From Luscinia megarhynchos (taxonomy: Eukaryota > Chordata > Aves > Passeriformes > Turdidae): a stretch of 64,000 bases of DNA. The notes under the pieces are model-generated. The model was not told the origin of the DNA. It saw only the letters and a program-made list of their open reading frames with translations, and ran no database searches. A program made the translations under genes and the position numbers. This document shows positions 1 to 10,021 of this stretch, one piece after another (positions within the stretch are counted from its first letter, which is position 1; the number at the start of each line of letters is the position of its first letter). The DNA is taken from assembly GCA_034336665.1 (NCBI GenBank), contig CM067585.1:2169001-2233000 (forward strand), written 5' to 3'.

Positions 1-50
1 AGCAGCTGGGACAGTGGAAAGTGTCCCTGCCCACGGCAGCGATGGATGGA
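1..50 (+). mobile_element. CR1 LINE fragment (partial, left edge)
   Basis: AGTGGAAAGTGTCCCTGCCC is the phrase found near the 3' end of most CR1 copies in this window. The element is cut by the window edge and decays quickly. Confidence 0.45.
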
Positions 51-439
51 AGGAGGTTGGGCAGGAAATAAATTTAACCAGATGAAGGGGGATTTCCAGA
101 TTCTTTCCAGTGGTCAGGGCCATGTCCAGGGATTCTTGCAGGAAGTGAGGGGGCTTGGGGCACTGGGTGCAGGGCTCGAGCACCCACACGAGCTGGGCAC
201 TGTTCTCTGCCCCTGCACCGGGCAGCAGCGATCCTGAGGCAGGACGTGTGTACTGGCAGAAGTCAGTAAATACATTTATTCATTTATTTATAGGCTTCCC
301 AGGACGATGTCCAGATGTCTGTGTCCAGGTGAGACCAGAACTGCTCACTCTGCACAACTCCCTGACGGGAGGGGACAGCGGGGGGTCGGGGTCTGCTCCA
401 GGAACAGGGACAGGAGCAGAGGGAACGGCTCAGGCGGGG

Positions 440-649
440 CCAGGGGAGGCTCAGGGTGGATTTTAGGGAAAATCTCTTCGTGGAAAGGGTGGGAAGCTGC
501 AGGCTGTCACTGAAGGGGTTTAAAGGACGTGTGGATGTAGCACTTGGGGATGTGAGTTCACGTTGAGTTTGGAAGTGCTGTGGGAATGGTTGGACTCGCT
601 GGTCTCAGAGGACTTTTCTTCATGATTCTATGGTTCTGTGGTTCTGTGG
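440..649 (+). mobile_element. CR1 LINE 3' end
   Basis: Diverged CR1 tail with GGTTGGACTCGCTGGTCTCA followed by ATTCTATGGTTCTGTGGTTC, the octamer repeat that ends CR1 elements. It is 5'-truncated as usual and lies just beyond the predicted end of the FOXO6 transcript. Confidence 0.75.
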
Positions 650-810
650 CCTCCACAGCTCAACCACCCCCATGCTGTGTGCAAGCTCAGTTTCACCAAA
701 CATCACATCTCTCCTCTCCCCAGGTTCCCTGGGGGCACCATCCCCCCTTTCTCAGCCCAGACACACAAGCACTGGCAGCAGCAGCCCCACCTTGTAATAT
801 TTAAAACAAT

Positions 811-816
811 TTTATT
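811..816 (-). terminator. Candidate FOXO6 poly(A) signal AATAAA
   Basis: TTTATT on the plus strand reads AATAAA in the sense of FOXO6. It sits in an AT-rich stretch (about 795-900), with a T-rich stretch just downstream in gene sense, and cleavage would fall near 790-800. It is the best-placed minus-strand AATAAA I noticed between the stop codon and the CR1 remnant at 440-649. Confidence 0.55.
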
Positions 817-1318
817 CATGAAAATATGCTGTACAATGCACTATACACAGTTCTTTACATTGCCACATACACAAACTCTAATAGCACAACCAAGAAAGTT
901 ACCACTGCCTACGATAGATGCGTGTGAGAGATGACGCCTCCGAGACCCTCCCCCCCGTCTGTACAGTTATAAATAGAGGGAAAGGACAGACCCAAAACCT
1001 CGGGGAAGCAAAGCTGGGGGCCCTCGGTGTCCCCCCGCACCGGCTCCAGGCAGGGCAGGGCAGGGTGGGGGAATGGAGGGAGGGGTGATGCAGAGGGGAG
1101 GATGGAGCTGAGCTCGCTGATTCCAGAGAGCCTCAGCCAGCCCGGACAGCGACACAAAGCCTGGTGTCCCCTTCCCCACACTCACAGCCGCAGGACCCCA
1201 CAGGCACAGCCCCAACTGCCCCGTCCATCACCCCCGCCCACCTGGACCCACAGCCCCGCGTCCTTCGGTGCCGCGGTGGGGCCAGCCTGTGCCCCCCGCC
1301 CTGCAGCCCCCTCCCCGG

Positions 1319-1575
1319 CTCCCAGCCGCCCTGGGGGCGCCCCAAATGGGGGCTCGGGGGGTGCCCCAAATGGGGGCTCTGGGGGTCTCCCAGCCGCCCT
1401 GGGGGCGCCCCAAATGGGGGCTCCGGGGGTGCCCCAAATGGGGGCTCTGGGGGTGCCCCAGCCGGGGGCTCCGGGGGTGCCCCAGCAGCTCCAGGGGTGC
1501 CCCAAATGGGGGCTCCGGGGGTCTCCCAGCCGCTCCGGGGGTGCCCCAGCCGGGGGCTCCGGGGGTGCCCGTGCC
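1319..1575. repeat. GC-rich minisatellite with hairpin units, in FOXO6 3'UTR
   Basis: Repeats built on GCCCCAAATGGGGGC (five copies) mixed with CCCAGCCGGGGGCTCCGGGG variants. GCCCC and GGGGC pair around an AAAT loop, so each such unit can fold in the RNA. Confidence 0.85.
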
Positions 1576-2009
1576 TGCCCCGCCGGCCCTCGCCCCGCAC
1601 GACGACAGAACACACGACGTCACCAACACGACTGCACCGCACACACGACAAGCCCACGGTCACGAACCACGACGACAGCTTGGCGAGGGGCCGTGCCCAC
1701 GCAGCGGGGCGGGGCGGGGGGCACAGGGCGGGCACGGCGCAGGGGACACCCCCCTCCTGCTCCCCGGCACGGTGGCACCGAAGGGGCTCAGGGACCCCCG
1801 CCTGGGACTATCCCACCCCCAAACTGCTGCCCGGCACGCTGGTGTGCTGCTGGAGCTGTGCCTGGGAGAGCCGGGACCCCCTTCCCTTCCTCCCCTTCCG
1901 GGCGGGCAGGGGCCCCTGTCTCCTCCTGGGTCCCAGCTGGGGGGTCGGGGATTAAATAGCCATTTGCAATCAGTTTCCAAGGATTTGAAAGATGCCTGAA
2001 ACGAGAGGT

Positions 2010-2160
2010 GGTGTATAAAAGGAATGCGGTAATGATCCTGACCAAAGAATAATCCTTTTTAAAAAAGCATTCAAGAAAGATTATATATAATAGAATATAT
2101 TAAATTCTGTACATGATCAAATAATGTAAACATAATTAATTAACTTGTAAGAATGTCTTT
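2010..2160 (-). promoter_or_regulatory. AT-rich 3'UTR island with miR-30-type 8-mer
   Basis: An AT-rich island inside otherwise GC-rich 3'UTR, which suggests constraint. Positions 2125-2132 read TGTTTACA in the sense of the transcript, the 8-mer target of the miR-30 family seed. As DNA the same site is GTAAACA, the core FOXO/DAF-16 binding sequence. Function is inferred. Confidence 0.4.
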
Positions 2161-2873
2161 AGACGCCGTGCCTGCTGTGTGCCCTCACACAGAGGGTGAA
2201 GGTGAGCGCTGGCACACGGGGCTCCTCTGCCACGCTCTGCCACAGCCACGTGGGGCAGGGGAGGAGCAGGAGGTGCCACCCTGGGTCCCAGCTGTCCCTG
2301 TGGCTGGCTGGACCCAGCACCTGCTGGTGCTGGGGCAAGAAGGGAAGAGCTGGGCTGGGAAAATATGCTGGTTCAGTGCACGGAGCCTGCTGCAAGCCAG
2401 GGGCTGGGGGTCAGAGAGAGCCTGTGGTGCCCAGGAGGGAGAAGGGAGCAGAGCCACGGGACAGAGCAGCAGCTCCCAGCCCCTCCATCATCTCCAGCTG
2501 CTCTGCTGGGCCCTGCCTGACCCCCCAAAACCCTGCTGCTCCTGGCAGCAGTGCAGGATGGCCAGGACATCCCTGGCCCACTCCTGCCCCAGGGAGCTGT
2601 GCTCACTTTGAGCTCCTGGCTCACAGCAGGACCATGTGTGGATCGTGGTCCCCATCCCCAGAGCTCCAGCTCTGGCAGGTGGGTGCACCCCTCTTGCTCA
2701 GCTCCTGGCATGCCAGGGGGGCAGTGAGGCACTGGGACAGGCACGGACCCCCCAGGAGCCCCACAGCCCTGGCTGGGGCCCTGTGGCACCTCCCTTAGCA
2801 ATGTGGGTCACATTGGAGCAGGAGGGACCCCACAGTGCATCCAGAGGCCTGGCCACCACATCCCTCCCCTCCT

Positions 2874-2893
2874 CACACACACACACACACACA
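2874..2893. repeat. (CA)n microsatellite
   Basis: About ten uninterrupted CA dinucleotides within the predicted 3'UTR. Confidence 0.9.
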
Positions 2894-3049
2894 GCCCCTC
2901 CTCGAGGATGGCCACATCACAGCCCCCAGCCTTCACCCCATCACCCAGCACCCTGCCATGCCAAGCCATGGCCTCTCCCTCCTCTCCCTAAGCTCGACCC
3001 TTTCTTCCTTCCAATGCAAAAACTCAATGGCAAAAGAGTGCGTGAAATC

Positions 3050-3058
3050 AAATAAATA
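3050..3058 (-). promoter_or_regulatory. AU-rich element in 3'UTR
   Basis: In transcript sense this reads UAUUUAUUU, an AUUUA-containing nonamer close to the consensus destabilising element. It stands alone in GC-rich sequence. Activity is not shown. Confidence 0.3.
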
Positions 3059-3844
3059 TGCCCCCCTCCCCGCCCCTGCAAGCTGCCCCTGAGCCTCCAG
3101 CTCAGGGGACCCTCACTCCCAGCAGGACCCCCCTGGAGTGCCCCCCGTCCCAGGCAGGGGCTGCAGCCTTCCCCTGGCACCCTCAGGCCCTGAGGCTGCT
3201 GAGATGCTGCTCCCAGGGCTGCAATCATCACCACCCCCTCGTCTCTGCTCGGTAACAACACCTGCCTGCAGCCACACCGGGACCCCTGCAGGGAAGGAGA
3301 GCTCTGCTCTCCACCAAGACTGAGGGGTCATGAGCCCCCCCTTGCCCTGGGGCAGGGCCCCCACTCCTGACACTTCTACCCAGGACTCATTTCCCAAGGT
3401 GGCTCAGAGAAGAGCCCCTTCCCAGGGGGATGCCCATGCAGGAGGGTCCCACACCACCACACCAGCAGCCGCCACCACTCTGTCACCCAGCCCAAGGGCA
3501 AATCAAACTGGCACCATTGCCAGGGGGCACTGGGACTGTCTGAAAAGGCTCTCCCTGCCTGCTCCCCCCTGGATCTGCCTGGCTCTGGCTGCCTCTCCCA
3601 CCCACCTGCCCCGTATCCTCCAGAGGATGCTGGCAGGACCTGCAGACCGGGCACACGTGGGGCTGGGGGTCCTCCCCCATCTCAATGTTTGACCCTCCGG
3701 TTTGTGTTCCGTGTTCGACCTCAAGCTCAGACCGATGGCTCTCGCCCATCTCAACAAACAAAGGCAGAAGAGAAAGGAAAAAAAAAAAGTTAGTCTCAGT
3801 GTTGCCCTCGTGGCTTCCCAGCGGCGAGCCCGTGCCGGGCAGGC

Positions 3845-5248
3845 TCAGCCGGGCACCCAGCTCTGGTTCGTGGGCTGCGGCGCGCCGGGCACGCTCAGCC
3901 CGCTCTGCGGCGGCAGCGCCGAGTCGAAGTTGAAATCCATCTCGTCGCTGTCCATGAAGTCGTTCAGGATGATGGACTCCACGTCGCACTCCAGGCTCCC
4001 GTTGAACATGTCCAGGTCCAGGTCTGCTGGGAACCTGTCTTGGCCCAAGAGCGGGGGGTGGCCGGCCCCCGGGTAGGGGCCCTGCAGCGAATCCAGCAAG
4101 CTCATGTGCGCGCCCTGGTTGTTGGCGTAGGAATGCGGGTGCCCGTGGTGCGGCACGGCCGTCACGCCGCACGCCTCGGGCAGGCTCATAAGGCTCACGG
4201 GGTTGGCTAAGGCACTGGCGCTGAGCGCGGGGTGGTGACCGGCTGGTGACGGGTGGTACAACGCGTTGCTCTTCATCAGAGAGCCCGGGTGGGGCGGGTA
4301 GGAGGACAGGCCCTGCTCCCCGGCCCCGCACAGCAGCGGGTTGTGTCTGTGGCCACGGGCCGGCGCCACGGGGCCGGCCTGCGGCAGGGGCAGCTCCCCG
4401 CCCGGCACCATGCTCTCCTTGTGCGCGTAGGACATGGAGGAGAGCAGCTCCTGCAGCGAGGCGCTCCTGTAGGAGCTGACGGGCGAGAAGGTGGCCTGCT
4501 TGTTCTCCTGGATGGTCTGCATGGGCAGGCGGCGCATGAGGCTCATGGCCGGCTGGCTGTAGATGGTCCCGCAGTAGGTGTTGGAGGCGGCCCCCATGCT
4601 GGAGCACTTGGAGTTGAAGGTGAAGCTGGAGCTGCGCTGCCGCAGGGCGGCCGGGGGCAGCTGCTGGGAGGGGCTCATGCTGTAGCCGTCCTGCAGGTCC
4701 TCCAGCATGCTCTCCCCCAGGCTCTCGTTCAGGCTGATGGTGCCGGTCAGGTCGGTCAGCCGGGGCAGCTCCACGGAGCAGCGGGTGCTGAGGGAAGGAG
4801 ACATGGTGCTGGAGGGGCTGGGGTACATCAGCGGGGAGGAGGGGGTGCCATCATCCTCCTCCAGCTCGTCGGGCTCGTGGTTGGCCATGATGGGCGAGAG
4901 GCGCCCGCTCAGCGTGCTGGCCGTGGAGCTGGCCCGCGTCCGGAATTCCGCCCAGGCGTCGTACTCGTCGCCGCCGTGGGACACGGGGCTCCCCGACCAC
5001 TTGGCCTGCTGCGAGGACGGGCTGTCCTCCCCGCGCTCCTGCGTCACCTGCAGCTGCTTCTTCTTGCTGGCCTTGCCCTTGATGCGCAGGAACTTGCTGT
5101 TGTTGTCCATGGACACCGCCCGCCGCCGCGGCGTCTTGCCCGTCTTGCCGCCCTCGGGGTTCAGCATCCACCAGGAGCTCTTGCCCGTGCCCTCGTTCTG
5201 CACGCGGATGAAGCGGGTGTGCAGCGACAGGTTGTGCCGGATGGAGTT
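3845..5248 (-). CDS. FOXO6: FOXO6 exon 2 (coding part): helix 3, wings, AKT-2/AKT-3, LxxLL, transactivation domain
   Basis: Completes FOXO6 (residues 144-610). A pyrimidine-rich tract ending CCCCGCAG precedes NSIRHNLSLH, the DNA-recognition helix (H148), in phase with exon 1. WWMLNPEGGKTGKTPRRRAV closes the forkhead domain; RRRAVSMD is AKT site 2 (S189), with a basic NLS to KGKASKKKQLQ. FRTRASSTASTLSGRLSPI carries an AKT-3 consensus (S251) plus spaced S254, S257 and S261-P, matching FOXO1 S319/S322/S325/S329. QRSSSF (about 346-351) and PMQTIQENKQATFS resemble FOXO3. LQELL (408-412) is an LxxLL motif. The tail DRFPADLDLDMFNGSLECDV through NQSWVPG is the acidic CR3 transactivation domain and matches the FOXO6 C-terminus as I recall it. 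The stop is TGA at 3847-3845. At 610 aa the protein is longer than the human one, which I recall as about 490 aa and lacking the central AKT-3 segment. Confidence 0.95.
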   Translation of the reverse strand, partial: NSIRHNLSLHTRFIRVQNEGTGKSSWWMLNPEGGKTGKTPRRRAVSMDNNSKFLRIKGKASKKKQLQVTQERGEDSPSSQQAKWSGSPVSHGGDEYDAWAEFRTRASSTASTLSGRLSPIMANHEPDELEEDDGTPSSPLMYPSPSSTMSPSLSTRCSVELPRLTDLTGTISLNESLGESMLEDLQDGYSMSPSQQLPPAALRQRSSSFTFNSKCSSMGAASNTYCGTIYSQPAMSLMRRLPMQTIQENKQATFSPVSSYRSASLQELLSSMSYAHKESMVPGGELPLPQAGPVAPARGHRHNPLLCGAGEQGLSSYPPHPGSLMKSNALYHPSPAGHHPALSASALANPVSLMSLPEACGVTAVPHHGHPHSYANNQGAHMSLLDSLQGPYPGAGHPPLLGQDRFPADLDLDMFNGSLECDVESIILNDFMDSDEMDFNFDSALPPQSGLSVPGAPQPTNQSWVPG

Positions 5249-6059
5249 CTGCGGGGACAGCAAGGACAGCGGCAGGGTCAGCAGCAGGATGGCACCCCCA
5301 CGGAAAGGGATGCCCACGGGGCTGGGGGGTCACGGGGCACCGTGGGACACCTGGGCTCCATCCCCCGGAGGGTTTGGGGCAGGTCACTCCCACAGCCCGT
5401 GGGTCACAGCCCTCTGCTGCACCTCCCAGCTCTGCCACGGCAGGGACAGGGAGTCCCTTTAGCACATGTCCCAGGGACCTGCAGCTCTCAGGGACCTTCC
5501 TTCCCTGCCAGGAGCCTGCAGAGGGACAAGGTGAAGAGACAACAAACGCAGTGACGAGGACCACACACGGGTCCAGGGTTTCTCCATCCCTCCCAGCCCG
5601 ACCCCACCACGTACCCAGCACACCCAGCACAGCCAGCACCCCTGTGGAGATCCCAGCCCAGCAGCTCCACAGGCAGAGGGAATCCCTTGGGCACCAACCC
5701 TTTGGAGTGGACCCCGAGCCTCTTCCCTTGCCTGGCATCATTCAGGATGTGCTGTGCTCCAGCCTGTGCAGCCCAAAACAACCTGCTGGCACCATGTGTG
5801 ACCCTGTCCCCAAAGGTCTGTCACCCCTGTGAACAGGACTGGGGTCCCACAGGGGGCGTGTGGCTCCCTGCACGTCTGGCTCTGGTGACAGGGACACATC
5901 CCCTGCCCAGGAGGCTCGGGTACACAGCACTGTGGCTCTTCCCTCAGCCCTGCCCCAAGGCTCGGGGCTGCCCGGGGCTGCTGGACAGGGGAGGCACCTC
6001 CCCAGCCCTTCCTGCAGGAGGGGCAGAAGGACGAGGAGGGGGAGGAACCCACGGTACAG
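5249..6059. other. Intron next to exon 2, no features seen
   Basis: GC-rich unique intron. Nothing beyond the acceptor site is recognisable. Confidence 0.6.
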
Positions 6060-6345
6060 GGGAGAAAGTTTGGTGCTGTTGTGGTGTACAGTGGAATACT
6101 AATGAAGAGGCAAGTGAGCTCCAGCCTCATCTATCATATTATGTAATGGCTTACTTCTCTGCACTTCATTTATTTGGAGATTGCTCCCAGGCTGGCTCCT
6201 CGCCAGCAGCCACCAAATCCAAGTCTACAGAAATCAATCTCGCACTGACTGATTAAGCCGTGTTTAGAACTAATTGCTCCTTCGTGTGTGGGGAGAATAA
6301 ATTACGGGCTTTAATTTCACATCTTTAAAATGCAACTGCAGGTAT
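6060..6345. promoter_or_regulatory. Candidate conserved intronic element
   Basis: AT-rich unique sequence in GC-rich intron, with no repeat signature. It has homeodomain-type and AT-rich motifs (ATTATGTAATGG, ACTGATTAAGCC, ACTAATTGCTCC, GGGCTTTAATTTCAC). The composition and sharp boundaries suggest purifying selection; enhancer function is inferred. Confidence 0.4.
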
Positions 6346-6929
6346 GGGCCAGCCATTAACCCCTTCCTGCACGGCTGGGGAGGGGGCCCAGGGGGCAGTT
6401 GGGGCACAGCTGCCCAAACAATGCTCACCACGTTCAAGCAGAGCAAGTCAAGCCCTGGCCAGCCTTCCTGGCAGGGAGAGTCCCCTGACCTTTCCAGCAC
6501 CTCTCCTTAAGCCACGGGGTGATCCAAACTGCCATCCACGAGTCAGCCACCGTCCAAGCAGCAGGGACAGAAGCACAGCACGTGGCTGTCACCAGCCAGC
6601 ACAGCCCCACAGGCAGCGGGGACTGGGGGTGCCAAAGCTGGGCTCTGCTGGGCTCCTGGCAGGAGTGGTACCCCCACGGCCACAGTCCCTCCGGGTCTGC
6701 TCAGCACAGGAGGCAGGAGCTGCTGCAGCCCGTGCAGCAGGGATGGAGCTGCCAAGCAGAGCACGGGGATGTCACAGCTGGATGGGGGTGACATTCAGCA
6801 TCCTCTGCTGCAGCCCCCTCCCACCCCAGAGGGAGCACAGGGCAGCCTGCACCCCCGCGGGAGGGGACGGGGCTGGCGGGGTCAGCTGCCCGAGGCAGAG
6901 GAGAGAAGGGGAGCTGCTGCTTCTCCTGC

Positions 6930-7015
6930 AGCCCAGCTTCATTAAGAGCCACAAGACAGCAGCAATTAAGCGCAAGGTGCAGCGCGCCCGGCTCTCTCCT
7001 CATTAGCACCCCGAC
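6930..7015. promoter_or_regulatory. Candidate conserved intronic element
   Basis: Contains CTTCATTAAGAGCC, GCAATTAAGCGC and CCTCATTAGCAC within about 75 bp: three ATTA cores in otherwise GC-rich sequence, next to the 30-bp minisatellite. Confidence 0.3.
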
Positions 7016-7096
7016 ACGCTCGGCTGGCCGCGGCGGGGGCGCACGGAGCGGGCGGGGGCTGCGCCGGGCGGGCGGGAGCTGATGAACGGCAGCAGC

Positions 7097-7800
7097 CAGG
7101 CAGGGACCTGCCTCAGCCCGGGCACCGGGGCACGGACCTGCCTCAGCCCGGGCACCTGGACACGGACCTGCCTCAGCCCGGGCACCCGGCACGGACCTGC
7201 CTCACCTGCCTCAGCCCGGGCACCGGGGCACGGACCTGCCTCACCCACGGGCACCTGGACACGGACCTGCCTCACCCACGGGCACCAGGCACGGACCTGC
7301 CTCACCCCCGGGCACCTGGGCACGGACCTGCCTCACCCCCGGGCACCTGGGCACGGACCTGCCTCACCTGCCTCAGCCCGGGCACCCGGCATGGACCTGC
7401 CTCAGCCCGGGCACCGGGGCACGGACCTGCCTCACCTGCGTCAGCCCGAGCACCCGGGCACGCACCTGCCTCACCCACGGGCACCTGGGCACGGACCTGC
7501 CTCACCCACGGGCACCCGGGCACGGACCTGCCTCACCCACGGGCACCCGGGCACGGACCTGCCTCACCTGCCTCACCCCCGGGCACCTGGGCACGGACCT
7601 GCCTCACCCACGGGCACCTGGGCACGGACCTGCCTCACCCCCGGGCACCGGGGCACGGACCTGCCTCACCCACGGGCACCCGGGCACGGACCTGCCTCAC
7701 CCACGGGCACCTGGGCACGGACCTGCCTCAGCCCGGGCACCGGGGCACGGACCTGCCTCAGCCCGGGCACCTGGCACGGACTTCCCTCACCCCCGGGCGC
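7097..7800. repeat. 30-bp minisatellite
   Basis: Core GGCACGGACCTGCCTCA followed by CCC/GCC(A/C)CGGGCACC. About two dozen copies, some lengthened by an extra CCTGCCTCA. Confidence 0.9.
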
Positions 7801-8096
7801 TCGGCACCCCCGGGCACACCGCTGGCAGGGACGCACAGTGACAGCAGGGCTGCAGCAGTGACAGGGGTGCCCTGCGGTCAGGAAAGGATGGTGCCAGTGC
7901 CAGTGCCAGTCCGTGCCCTGCAGCACTTCTTACACGACCCGCAGCGCTGCAGGGCTGCCCGTGCCGCCTCCCCGTGCCCTCTGTCCCCGTGTCACCCCTG
8001 CCAGCCCTGCCAGCCCAGCCCAGCTCCGGCGGCTCAGCCCCACACGGCCGGGCACCCCTGGGACCCGAACCCCGAACTGCAGCGGGCAAGGGCATC

Positions 8097-8640
8097 GGTC
8101 CCCAGCTCACAGCCAGCCCGTGCCAGGGAGACCCCAGCCCGTGCCAGGCTGACCCCAGCCCGTGCCAAGGTGATCTCAGCCCGTGCCAGGCTGATCCCGG
8201 CCCGTGCCAAGGTGGCCCCATCCCGTGTGACCCCAGCCCGTGTCAGGGAGACCCCAGCCCGTGCCAAGGTGATCCCAGCCCGTGCCAGGCTGACCCCAGC
8301 CCGTGTGACCCCAGCCCGTGCTAGGGTGACCCCAGCCCGTGCCAGGCTGACCCCAGCCCGTGCCAAGGTGGCCCCATCCCGTGTGACCCCAGCCCGTGTC
8401 AGGGAGACCCCAGCCCGTGCCAAGGTGATCCCAGCCCGTGCCAGGGTGACCCCAGCCCGTGCCAATGCGAACCCAGCCCGTGCCAAGGTGATCTCAGCCC
8501 GTGCCAAGGTGGCCCCATCCCGTGTGACCCCAGCCCGTGCCAAGATGACTCCAGCCCGTGCCAGGGTGACCCCATTCTGTGTCAATGCGACCCCAGCCCG
8601 TGCCAGGCTGACCCCAGCCCGTGCCAGGCTGACCCCGGCA
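8097..8640. repeat. 21-bp minisatellite
   Basis: Core CCCAGCCCGTGCCARGSTGA; the 21-bp unit keeps all frames in register and gives spurious long open frames. Shorter units (CCCAGCCCGTGTGA) are interspersed. Confidence 0.9.
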
Positions 8641-8904
8641 CGCCCCGCAGCTCTGCCGAGGGGACGGCGATGCTCTGGGAGCAGGAGCCGCTGCAGGTGG
8701 CCCGGAGCCCTGCTCAGCCCTGGCTGGCAGCAGGGCAGGGCGAGGCTGAGCCCGTGCCAGCCCCGGCCAGCAGCTGCCGGACCTTTGGCAAGCTGGAAGA
8801 GCCCAGCGCGGCGCCGGTGCCCGTCTGCCGGGGGCTGGTCCTGCTGCGGGGGCTGCGGGGGGGCTGCGGGCACCCACAGAGCCCCTCACCCCCCCGGAGC
8901 CTCC

Positions 8905-9035
8905 TCCGGCGAGCCTCATTGTCAGGGGAGCAGGCAGTGTGAAATCGGTCTGATTAGCAATTAGTCCCATTGTAAAAGGATTAGCCGGACCCATTGTTGG
9001 GGAGAGTGACTTGACTGTCAATGGGCATCTGGCAG
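8905..9035. promoter_or_regulatory. Candidate conserved intronic element
   Basis: Carries GCCTCATTGTCAG, CTGATTAGCAATTAGTCC, three CCATTGT-like SOX cores and GACTTGACTGTCAATGG (TGAC/TGTCA TALE-type sites). It lies between two repeats and is not itself repetitive. Confidence 0.35.
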
Positions 9036-9037
9036 AG

Positions 9038-9092
9038 ATGAGGATGATGAGGAGGATGAGGATGATGATGATGATGAGAATGATGAGGATGA
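9038..9092. repeat. Imperfect (GAT/GAG)n microsatellite
   Basis: Runs of GATGAT and GAGGAT just beyond a candidate conserved intronic element. Confidence 0.85.
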
Positions 9093-9471
9093 TGCGGTGG
9101 GTGCCGGAAGCCGTGCCCCCAGGCCGGACTCCCGAAATGAGCAGCGACCCCCGAGACGAGCCTCGGACCCCGAAGGAGCCGCCGGACAGGCAGCGCCGCC
9201 CAGCCCCCACCGCGCAGCTCCGGGGTCCCCCAGCCTTGGGGTGCCCGCGGGGGCGGGGTGCAGGGAAAGGGCTGCAGTTCGAGCAGGAACAGCCTCTGGC
9301 CGGAGCTGGGGGGATCCCAGCCCGTGGGGCCCCCCGTGCCTGCCACATCCCTGCACCCCTCTGCTGTCCCACCACTGGCACCCCTCCCTGCTGTCTGTCC
9401 AGCACCAAGGGTTTGCCAACCAACTCCCCACACCTGACAGCCCTGCTCTCAGAGACCCCCGTGGTCAGGGG

Positions 9472-9501
9472 GTGTCTGTCTGTCTGTCTGTCTGTCTGTC
9501 C
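9472..9501. repeat. (TGTC)n microsatellite
   Basis: About seven TGTC tetramers. Confidence 0.9.
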
Positions 9502-10021
9502 AGGCTGCTGGGCCGTCCAGCAAAGGCTCCTGTGGGTTACCCGGTGGGGATTCTCACACCGTTGGCAGGAGGAAGCAGGGACAGGGACAAGGCAACGAGA
9601 GCTCTGCCAGCAGCACAAGGACGGCTCCAGGGGTTAATTGATGCTTATTCATTTCTTGTACATAAAAATTGCAACTCCTGGAGGAAATATTCCAGAGGGC
9701 AGAGGCTGCCAGCAATGCCTCAATGGGGCTTCATCCCTGGGAGGATGTACAGGGACAGTCAGTGGTGACACCACCAAAAACATTGTACTCACCCAAAAAA
9801 AGGCTCTGCCTGCGGGCACCAGCCACCCCTGGCACCGTGCCCTGGGCACGGGCAGCCCAGCTGCCTGCACTGGTGTCCCCATCCCGGGGCCTGGCCCGTG
9901 TGGCAGCGCTGCCCACCCGCTGGGGATGGCACCTGCTCGTGGGGACAGGAGTGCCACAGGCAGCAGCACGGGGCCCACCGTGCCTGCAGGGACACCAGCC
10001 CACCCGGAGCAGCCCAGTCCT

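Larger units (their letters stand above)
790..3844 (-). other. FOXO6: Probable FOXO6 3'UTR
   Basis: Noncoding sequence downstream of the FOXO6 stop. It holds no other supported gene and ends at a poly(A) signal with AT-rich surroundings, as expected of the long 3'UTRs of FOXO genes. Visible elements are an A-rich run at about 3778-3788, an AU-rich nonamer at 3050-3058, a CA microsatellite at about 2874-2893, an AT-rich island at 2010-2160 and a hairpin-forming minisatellite at 1319-1575. Extent is inferred; RNA-seq or 3'-end data would settle it. Confidence 0.6.

Noticed and set aside
3845..5248. Assignment of the gene to FOXO3 or FOXO1
   Set aside because: Central motifs resemble FOXO3, but the N-terminus (KLQAHQVEIDPDFEPQS) and tail (LECDVESIILNDFMDSDEMD ... 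NQSWVPG) follow FOXO6 as I know it.
4253..5554. 433-codon plus-strand open frame opposite FOXO6 exon 2
   Set aside because: Antisense shadow of a GC-rich coding exon; the minus strand carries the clear family match.
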